Assembly: GCF_016811995.1 (NCBI RefSeq)
Contig: NZ_CP069159.1
Coordinates: 2,604,001 to 2,668,000 of the forward strand
Length of the DNA stretch: 64,000 nucleotides
From: Citrobacter sp. R56
Lineage (GTDB): Bacteria > Pseudomonadota > Gammaproteobacteria > Enterobacterales > Enterobacteriaceae
Direction of reading: 5' to 3'
A model generated the notes under the pieces. That model was not told where the DNA came from. It did no database searches and saw only the letters and a program-made list of their open reading frames with translations. The stretch's first letter is position 1; every line of letters begins with the position of its first letter. Shown here one piece after another: positions 58,027 to 64,000 of this stretch. Position numbers and translations under genes: made by a program.

Positions 58027-59154
58027 TTAGCGTGGATACTCTTGCAACAGACGGTTGAGCTGTTCAGCCATCAACTCCGCGCGCCATCCGGAAATCAGCT
58101 CCGGTAACGTCGCCTGCGGTTTTAGCTTCCAGTGCCAGTTGAGCAACTGGTTTATCTGGCGGCGGGAGGCGAGCAGCTCGGCGCTGAGATTATGCGCCGC
58201 ACTGACGTCGGCAACCAGCGCCTTGATGGCTTTGAATGCCTTGCGGTAGCCCGGCATATCCATCAGGTTCAGCAAGGGTTGCGGAAGGCTCTCTTCCGGG
58301 AGCGCCTGCGCTTGTGCCACCAGTGAAATCAGCGTCTTGCCGTGAAAACGAATTTCACTGCCGGAAAGCCCAAGACCGTCGAGTTCCCCCAGACTGCCTG
58401 GCATATAACGGGCAACAGCCCACAGATGTTCTTCGCGCACCACGAAATTGACCGCCAGATCGCGCTCACGGGCTTTACGCAGTCGCCAGTCGGCCAGTAA
58501 TTGCAGGCAGGCCAGTTGACGGGTACGCAACTGCCAGGCGTTGGTAATTTCACGCCAGGCGTCTTCAGGCGCAAGGATCTCCTGACGGCGTTGCTGCATC
58601 AAACGACACTCGTCCAGCGCGGCGGGTAACCAACCACTCTCTTGCGTTTCCGCCATCAGTTTTGCGGTGATCGGTAATAGATACCAGACATCGGCCGCCG
58701 CGTATTCACACTGGCGCTCCGTTAACGGTCTGGCCAGCCAGTCAGTACGGGATTCACTCTTGTCCAGCGCTACGCCGGTGTACTCTTCCACCATGGACGC
58801 AAATCCCCATGACAGAGGACGTCCACAAAATGCGGCGAGGATTTGCGTGTCGATCAGCGGCTGTGGCAGTTCACCAAAGGTATTCAGAAACACTTCCAGA
58901 TCTTCGCTGCCCGCATGCAGATATTTGGTAATGGCGGTATCGCGTAAAATGGCGCGCAGTGGGGACCAGTCGGTGATCCCGTGCGGATCAATCAGCGCAA
59001 CGTGTTCGCCATCAAACAGCTGGATAAGACCCAGTTGCGGATAATAGGTGCGCGTGCGGACAAATTCAGTGTCCAGGGCAATGGCCTTAAACGCACGGAC
59101 CGCTTCGCAAAGGGTTGCCAGCGCGTCGTCCGTGGTGATCATTTGGTAATTCAA
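58027..59154 (-). CDS. rnd: Ribonuclease D
   Basis: 375 residues beginning at a TTG codon (59154), as E. coli rnd does. DEDDy 3'-exonuclease domain with LDTEFVRTRTYYP, LHAGSEDLEVF, and the last-motif Tyr in ERQCEYAAADVWYLLPI; two HRDC domains follow (about 210-290 and 295-370). It trims tRNA 3' ends. The unusual start is preceded by a U8 tract and a stem-loop (59179-59204) that E. coli needs for translation of this message. Confidence 0.96.
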   Translation of the reverse strand: MNYQMITTDDALATLCEAVRAFKAIALDTEFVRTRTYYPQLGLIQLFDGEHVALIDPHGITDWSPLRAILRDTAITKYLHAGSEDLEVFLNTFGELPQPLIDTQILAAFCGRPLSWGFASMVEEYTGVALDKSESRTDWLARPLTERQCEYAAADVWYLLPITAKLMAETQESGWLPAALDECRLMQQRRQEILAPEDAWREITNAWQLRTRQLACLQLLADWRLRKARERDLAVNFVVREEHLWAVARYMPGSLGELDGLGLSGSEIRFHGKTLISLVAQAQALPEESLPQPLLNLMDMPGYRKAFKAIKALVADVSAAHNLSAELLASRRQINQLLNWHWKLKPQATLPELISGWRAELMAEQLNRLLQEYPR

Positions 59155-59178
59155 ATCGTGTTCTCTTAGGTTTGCGCC

Positions 59179-59204
59179 AAAAAAAACGCCGGCTTAACCG
59201 GCGT
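59179..59204 (-). promoter_or_regulatory. Stem-loop plus U8 tract: rnd translation element and fadD terminator
   Basis: On the minus strand ACGCCGG, TTAAG loop, CCGGCGT, then eight T's, 24 bases before the rnd TTG start. It looks like an intrinsic terminator for fadD; in E. coli the same U-rich tract is required for rnd translation (published work by Deutscher's group, recalled). Confidence 0.85.
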
Positions 59205-59223
59205 CTGGCGACTCATTTAAAGC

Positions 59224-60909
59224 TCATGCCTTATTGTCTACTTTGCCACGCGCTTCGTCACGTAATTCTCGTCGCAAAATTTTTCCGACGTTAGATTTTG
59301 GCAACTCGTCACGGAATTCCACCAGCTTAGGCACTTTGTAGCCCGTCAGATGGCGACGGCAGAAAGTGACCAACGCCTCATCGGTGAGGGAATCGTCTTT
59401 TTTCACCACAAAAATCTTCACCGCCTCGCCACTGCTGCCGGACGGCACGCCCACCGCGGCCACTTCCTGAACGCCAGGATGCTGCATGACTACATCTTCA
59501 ATCTCGTTCGGATAGACGTTGAAGCCGGAGACCAGAATCATGTCTTTTTTACGGTCAACGATGCGCAGGAATCCTTCGTCATCCATCACCGCGATATCAC
59601 CGGTATGCAACCAGCCCCCTTTGACGATTTCATCCGTCGCGTCGGGACGTTGCCAGTAACCCAGCATCACCTGTGGGCCTTTGATGCACAGTTCGCCCGG
59701 CTCTCCCGGTGGCACTTCGTTGTCATCATCGTCGACCAGTTTGACCTCGGTGGAGGGAACCGGTAAGCCGATGCTGCCGCTGTGATAGTCGATATCATGC
59801 GGGTTAACGCTCACCAGCGGTGAACATTCGGTCAGTCCGTAGCCTTCCAGCAGGTATTGCCCGGTCAGCTTCACCCAGCGCTCCGCTACGGCTTGCTGGA
59901 CGGGCATTCCGCCCCCCGCCGACAGATGCAACGTAGAAAAATCGAGCTGCTGGAACTCTTTGTTATTCAACAAGGCATTAAACAGCGTGTTCACGCCCGT
60001 CATGGCGGTGAACGGGTATTTCGCCAGCTCTTTGACCAGTCCTGGGATATCGCGCGGGTTGGTGATCAGCAGGTTTTGACCGCCCAGTTCAATGAACAGT
60101 AAGCAGTTCATGGTCAGGGCGAAGATGTGATACAGCGGCAGCGCGGTGACCACCAGCTCTTTACCCGGATGCAACAGCGGCCCGTAGGTCGCATTCACCT
60201 GCTCGAGATTTGCCAGCATATTGCGGTGCGTCAGCATCGCCCCTTTCGCCACCCCGGTCGTGCCGCCGGTGTACTGCAGGAAAGCCAGATCTTCAGGCAC
60301 CACCTCAGGCTTCACATATTGCATGCGATAGCCGTTTTGTAACGCGCTACGAAATGAAATCGCATCCGGCAGATGGTACTTCGGCACCAGGCGCTTAATG
60401 TATTTCACCACGAAGTTAACCAGCGTGCCTTTCGCCGTCGAGAGCTGATCGCCCATACGGGTCAGGATCACGTGTTTTACGGCCGTTTTCTCAACCACTT
60501 TTTCCAGCGTATGGGCAAAGTTGGAGACAATCACGATAGCCGTCGCGCCACTGTCGTTGAGCTGATGCTCCAGTTCACGCGGTGTATACAGGGGATTGAC
60601 GTTGACCACGATCATCCCGGCTCGCAGGATACCAAACAGTGCGACAGGGTACTGCAACAGGTTCGGCATCATCAGCGCGACACGATCGCCCTTTTTAAGC
60701 CCGAGCCCCTGCTGCAAATACGCCGAAAATGCCCGGCTACGCTCTTCGAGTTTGCGGAAGGTCATCACCTCCCCCATATTGACGAACGCAGGCTGATCGG
60801 CGTAGCGCGCCGAAGCCTGTTCAAACAGTTCCACCAGGGATTGATAACGGTCAGGATTGATCTCCGCCGGGACATCTGCGGGATAACGGTTAAGCCAAAC
60901 CTTCTTCAA
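59224..60909 (-). CDS. fadD: Long-chain acyl-CoA synthetase FadD
   Basis: 561 residues from the TTG at 60909, preceded by AGAGGTGATG, which reproduces the E. coli N-terminus ([13 protein letters not shown]); the ATG at 60975 would add 22 residues without support. AMP-binding P-loop [12 protein letters not shown] and the fatty-acyl signature [25 protein letters not shown] are intact. It activates fatty acids with ATP and CoA at the inner membrane. A FadR operator lies at 60982; rnd follows on the same strand. Confidence 0.96.
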   Translation of the reverse strand: MKKVWLNRYPADVPAEINPDRYQSLVELFEQASARYADQPAFVNMGEVMTFRKLEERSRAFSAYLQQGLGLKKGDRVALMMPNLLQYPVALFGILRAGMIVVNVNPLYTPRELEHQLNDSGATAIVIVSNFAHTLEKVVEKTAVKHVILTRMGDQLSTAKGTLVNFVVKYIKRLVPKYHLPDAISFRSALQNGYRMQYVKPEVVPEDLAFLQYTGGTTGVAKGAMLTHRNMLANLEQVNATYGPLLHPGKELVVTALPLYHIFALTMNCLLFIELGGQNLLITNPRDIPGLVKELAKYPFTAMTGVNTLFNALLNNKEFQQLDFSTLHLSAGGGMPVQQAVAERWVKLTGQYLLEGYGLTECSPLVSVNPHDIDYHSGSIGLPVPSTEVKLVDDDDNEVPPGEPGELCIKGPQVMLGYWQRPDATDEIVKGGWLHTGDIAVMDDEGFLRIVDRKKDMILVSGFNVYPNEIEDVVMQHPGVQEVAAVGVPSGSSGEAVKIFVVKKDDSLTDEALVTFCRRHLTGYKVPKLVEFRDELPKSNVGKILRRELRDEARGKVDNKA

Positions 60910-60981
60910 AACATCACCTCTAAAATGCGTGTTCGTCGTCATCACAACCCCAGTAAATAAACAAGCCGTTAACATAATATT

Positions 60982-60998
60982 AACTCAGCGTACCAGCT
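60982..60998 (-). promoter_or_regulatory. FadR operator upstream of fadD
   Basis: AGCTGGTACGCTGAGTT (minus strand) matches the E. coli fadD operator (AGCTGGTATGATGAGTT) in 14 of 17 positions; located 73-89 bases before the start. Confidence 0.85.
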
Positions 60999-61068
60999 TA
61001 TTAATTACTCAACTGAAAGGTTGCGAAGCGCGTCACTATTTATTTTTCTTCTATCCGTATTAATGCAG

Positions 61069-61095
61069 AAACAGCGGACGAGCCGCTGTTTCTTT
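61069..61095 (-). terminator. Hairpin after yeaY
   Basis: AAACAGCGG and CCGCTGTTT form a 9-bp stem 19 bases after the yeaY stop; T content on the minus side is short (TTTCTG). Confidence 0.55.
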
Positions 61096-61113
61096 TATCG
61101 ACAAAACAATGAG

Positions 61114-61707
61114 TTACTCTGTTACTATCGTCTGAACCTGGACGGGGCCGGGGTTATACCATCCGCCATAACCATAGCCGTAACCATAGCCATAGTGTCT
61201 GGCGCGTGCACCGTAAAACCACGGATCAATCGGCTGAGGCGGCATCACAACCTGTTGCGTAACCCGCCAGCGCTTATAACCCGTCACATTCATCAGCATA
61301 AATTTGTACGGGGTATTGCCGATTTTACCGTCGACACTTCCGCTGATCGGGCCGACGACGGTGACCAGTTGACCGCGAAAATCAACCGGGTCAAGGAACC
61401 CGTTCACGTCTGCCAGAATACGTCCGCGAGACACTTCGCCCAGCACCGGTCGCGCGCCGCTATCCAGAGACACCGTGGCAATCTCCAGACGGGTTTTCCC
61501 CTGCTGGTTTTGCACGTCCACCACTTTGCCGCCAAAACGCGCTTCCTGGCCGACATACAGTTGCGGCGCGCTCATCACCCGCGCCAGATCCTGTTGCGGC
61601 GTGGGACTCGACCCTTTGATGGCATCCGGAACGGTGACGCAGCCACTGAGCATAAGCGCAACGGCTGCCGCCAGCATTCCTTTAACAATCTGTCTGTGAA
61701 CCGCCAT
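61114..61707 (-). CDS. yeaY: Slp-family outer-membrane lipoprotein YeaY
   Basis: 197 residues, against 193 in E. coli. Lipobox L-S-G-C at about 20-23 followed by [18 protein letters not shown]; the body matches the starvation-lipoprotein (Slp) family. Near the C-terminus a [10 protein letters not shown] repeat is longer than in the E. coli protein. E. coli yeaY is in the sigma-E envelope-stress regulon. AAGGAG precedes the ATG. The upstream tsaB ends 56 bases before it on the same strand. Confidence 0.93.
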   Translation of the reverse strand: MAVHRQIVKGMLAAAVALMLSGCVTVPDAIKGSSPTPQQDLARVMSAPQLYVGQEARFGGKVVDVQNQQGKTRLEIATVSLDSGARPVLGEVSRGRILADVNGFLDPVDFRGQLVTVVGPISGSVDGKIGNTPYKFMLMNVTGYKRWRVTQQVVMPPQPIDPWFYGARARHYGYGYGYGYGGWYNPGPVQVQTIVTE

Positions 61708-61763
61708 AATGCGACTCCTTCTTCTCAGCGCATATCACTGCATCAGGCTAATACTACTGAGAT

Positions 61764-62459
61764 TCATTCTTTACCGGGAAGTTTCTTCCACGCCACGTTG
61801 TTACGCAAATAAACCGGTTCGGCATGCTCAACGGCGACGGTTTTTCCTGCCGCCAGCATTTGGCTGGCTAACGGCAGCATATCTTCTGCCGCTGGCAGCA
61901 AGACATCGCCATCACGCAGCGCCAGACCGCTCTCGTTTGCCAGTTCCGGCCATGCCGGCCAACCCGTGCCCACCGTGGCCCACTCGCCGGAAAGTTGCTT
62001 TAACCGTGCAAGTACCGCGTCCGGTTTTAACACCGCTTCAGTATCTTCACCGTGCCATACGCCATTTTCGTCGCGCTGATATTCTGCCCAGTAGACTTCG
62101 CCCATTCGGGCGTCAATCGCCGCCAGAACGCGGGTGGCGCCGGTTTTACGCCAGGCGCCCTGCGCCATCGTTGCCAGCGTCGAGACCCCGATCATCGGAA
62201 GAGAGGCCCCCAATGCCAGACCTTGCGCAATACCGATACCAATGCGCACGCCGGTAAAGCTCCCCGGCCCGCGGCCAAAGGCCAGCGCGTTGATTTCGGC
62301 AAGCGTTGTGCCGCTGGTTGCCAGGATATCCTGAACCATCGGCAAGATTCGTTGGGTGTGTTCTCGTGGGCAAAGCTCAAATTGAGCATTGATATTACCG
62401 TCATTCCACAGGGCAACAGAACAGGCTTCTGTGGCGGTATCGATAGCCAGAATTCGCAT
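61764..62459 (-). CDS. tsaB: TsaB (YeaZ), subunit of the tRNA t6A synthesis complex
   Basis: 231 residues, E. coli length. ASKHA-type fold beginning [16 protein letters not shown], with [17 protein letters not shown] (the family signature). It bridges TsaD and TsaE and is required for threonylcarbamoyl adenosine at tRNA position 37; essential in E. coli. It lacks the metal-binding residues of TsaD, as usual. The yoaA gene lies 57 bp upstream on the same strand. Confidence 0.97.
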   Translation of the reverse strand: MRILAIDTATEACSVALWNDGNINAQFELCPREHTQRILPMVQDILATSGTTLAEINALAFGRGPGSFTGVRIGIGIAQGLALGASLPMIGVSTLATMAQGAWRKTGATRVLAAIDARMGEVYWAEYQRDENGVWHGEDTEAVLKPDAVLARLKQLSGEWATVGTGWPAWPELANESGLALRDGDVLLPAAEDMLPLASQMLAAGKTVAVEHAEPVYLRNNVAWKKLPGKE

Positions 62460-62516
62460 GGGTCTTCGTGCTTAGATCAATAAAATGGCGCGTATCTTAC
62501 CATACTCCGTAACAAA

Positions 62517-64000
62517 TTACTTAACCGATGGGAGGGCAAGAAACCGGACGGCGCGAGCAATATCCCGGGTGCGCGGCGCAGGCGGGAGACTGGCCAGGAA
62601 CGTCGCGCCATAGGGACGCATAACGAGTCGGTTATCACAAATCACCAGCACGCCACGGTCATCGGCATCACGGATCAGGCGCCCCACCCCCTGCTTCAGG
62701 GTGATAACCGCATCCGGTAACTGAACCTCATCGAAAGGATCGCCGCCGCGCAGTCGGCAGTCTTCCATTCGCGCTTTGAGCAACGGGTCATCCGGCGAGG
62801 TAAACGGCAGCTTGTCGATAATCACCAGCGACAAGGTATCGCCGCGCACATCAACGCCTTCCCAGAAACTGCTGGTCGCCACCAGCAGCGCGTTGCCCGC
62901 GCTGACGAACTGTTGCAACAGTTGACCTTTGCTGGTTTCGCCTTGCAGCAGCACCGGCAACGTCATGGTGGCGCGGAACTGTTCGGCAAGGTCGCGCATC
63001 ATGGCGTGCGAGGTACACAGCATAAAGCAACGCCCATTGTTCGCTTCAATGATGGGTCTTAACATCGCGGCCAACTGGCGCGCCGCGCCGGGCTGGTTGG
63101 TCTGCGGCAGGTTTCGCGGCACTAACAGCAGCGCCTGCTGCGTGTAATCGAACGGACTGGGAAGCAGCATGGATTCTGCCTCTTCAATCCCCAGTCGCGC
63201 GGTAAAATGGTGGAGATCGTCATTCACCGACAGGGTCGCTGAGGTAAAAATCCAGCTACCGGGTTTCTGCGCCATCACCTCTTTGAATTTATCCGCAACG
63301 GTCAGCGGCGTCAGCGCCAGGGTAAAATGACGCGACGTACATTCATACCAGTAGCTGTAGCCTGGCTGATTGATCTCTTTCAGGCGTTTGAGGCGGGTGC
63401 GGTACAGCGTGGCCCGCTCGAAGGCGGCGTCCAGAAGTGTCGAACGCCCCAGAGAAAGTTTCGCGACGTCGTAACACAGTTCGAGTGTGTCATCGAGCAA
63501 CAGAAAGGCCCGCTGGACGCGCGGATCGGCGAGAAGCTCGCGCAGGTTCCCACGGTAGCCTGGCTCCCCTAATTGCAAACGGAAATCTTGCGCACTCTGG
63601 GCAAGACGGTCAGCGCATTTTTGCAGTTGTTGGGTGTCTTTGAGTTCGGTGCGATACGCAATCGTAAAATCTTTTGCCAGATCAAGAAGCTGTCGGCTGG
63701 AGAGTGACTGGCCAAAATACTGGCTGGCGATGTCGGGAAGCTGATGGGCTTCATCGAAGATCATTACCTCCGCTTCGGGGATCAGTTCACCAAAACCGCT
63801 CTCTTTCACCACCATGTCAGCCAAAAAAAGATGGTGGTTGACCACCACGACATCGGCATCCATCGCTTTTTTACGCGCTTTGACCACAAAGCACTCTTTG
63901 TAGAGCGGGCAATCGCTGCCCAGACAGTTGTCATTGGTGCTGGTGACCAGCGGCCAGGCCTGAGAGTCTTCCGCCACGCTGACGCAGGTACTGATGTCGC
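62517..64000 (-). CDS. yoaA: DinG-family/XPD-like DNA helicase YoaA (5' part outside window)
   Basis: 494 codons are visible, open to the window edge; the E. coli protein has 636 residues, so about 140 N-terminal residues are missing. Seen: part of the Fe-S cluster cysteines (CLGSDCPLYKEC), the DEAH box (FDEAHQL), and motifs V and VI (SSFWEGVDVRGD; QGVGRLIRDADDRG). It unwinds 5'-tailed DNA and in E. coli works with the polymerase III subunit HolC in repair and AZT tolerance. A GTG at 63977 is not the true start, since homology continues upstream. Confidence 0.95.
   Translation of the reverse strand, partial: DISTCVSVAEDSQAWPLVTSTNDNCLGSDCPLYKECFVVKARKKAMDADVVVVNHHLFLADMVVKESGFGELIPEAEVMIFDEAHQLPDIASQYFGQSLSSRQLLDLAKDFTIAYRTELKDTQQLQKCADRLAQSAQDFRLQLGEPGYRGNLRELLADPRVQRAFLLLDDTLELCYDVAKLSLGRSTLLDAAFERATLYRTRLKRLKEINQPGYSYWYECTSRHFTLALTPLTVADKFKEVMAQKPGSWIFTSATLSVNDDLHHFTARLGIEEAESMLLPSPFDYTQQALLLVPRNLPQTNQPGAARQLAAMLRPIIEANNGRCFMLCTSHAMMRDLAEQFRATMTLPVLLQGETSKGQLLQQFVSAGNALLVATSSFWEGVDVRGDTLSLVIIDKLPFTSPDDPLLKARMEDCRLRGGDPFDEVQLPDAVITLKQGVGRLIRDADDRGVLVICDNRLVMRPYGATFLASLPPAPRTRDIARAVRFLALPSVK

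Noticed and set aside
61021-61812. Plus-strand frame of 263 codons across yeaY
   Set aside because: Antisense to the well-supported lipoprotein gene yeaY and to the end of tsaB; no ribosome site and no homology.

Overview
The window is enterobacterial chromosome. Nearly every gene is recognisable as an ortholog of an Escherichia/Salmonella gene at high protein similarity, with short intergenic gaps, REP palindromes and E. coli-type regulatory sites. The gene set (no hlyE, a second RyhB-type small RNA, dhaRKLM, an extra formate dehydrogenase, umuDC, a long yea block) fits a Citrobacter-like member of the Enterobacteriaceae. That genus-level guess rests on recall, not on a search.

Layout. (1) 1-20.3 kb is the E. 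coli 40-min 'yea' block: yeaE (cut by the window edge), mipA, yeaGH (sigma-54 promoter), three GGDEF diguanylate cyclases (cdgI-like, dgcJ, dgcP), yeaK, yoaI, yeaL, the nimR/nimT pair, a CTP-synthase-like amidotransferase, yeaO, yoaF, the tiny membrane proteins yoaK and yoaJ, and yeaQ. An accessory insert follows: a RyhB-2-type sRNA with a Fur box, a cysteine version of formate dehydrogenase H with a sigma-54 promoter, and an unrecognised membrane protein. Then come yoaG, yeaR and leuE. (2) 20.4-50.3 kb corresponds to the E. coli 27-min block: umuDC (LexA box), dhaR/dhaKLM, treA, a Fur-boxed TonB-dependent receptor, ymgE, ycgR (flagellar promoter), emtA, ldcA, cvrA, dadXA, ycgB, fadR, nhaB, dsbB, three small unrecognised genes, ycgNML, a decayed phage integrase, and minCDE. 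(3) 50.3-64 kb returns to the yea block: dmlR/dmlA, yeaV, yeaW, an aldehyde dehydrogenase, yeaX, rnd, fadD, yeaY, tsaB and the 3' part of yoaA.

How the genes work together. The most coherent system is dmlA-yeaV-yeaW-aldehyde dehydrogenase-yeaX. It reads as a complete route: betaine/carnitine uptake, Rieske monooxygenase cleavage to trimethylamine plus malic semialdehyde, oxidation to malate, and oxidative decarboxylation to pyruvate. A second theme is cyclic-di-GMP: three cyclases within 9.2 kb and the PilZ brake YcgR in the same window. A third is fatty-acid control: FadR is encoded here and a FadR operator lies upstream of fadD. The stress/stationary-phase proteins YeaG, YeaH and YcgB (PrkA/YhbH/SpoVR families) are all present.

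The accessory pieces most worth attention are the RyhB-2/fdhF-Cys insert between yeaQ and yoaG, the 0.9-kb segment bounded by an imperfect direct repeat of the ycgN 3' end, and the integrase relic between ycgL and minC. No CRISPR array, tRNA, rRNA or intact insertion sequence was seen.
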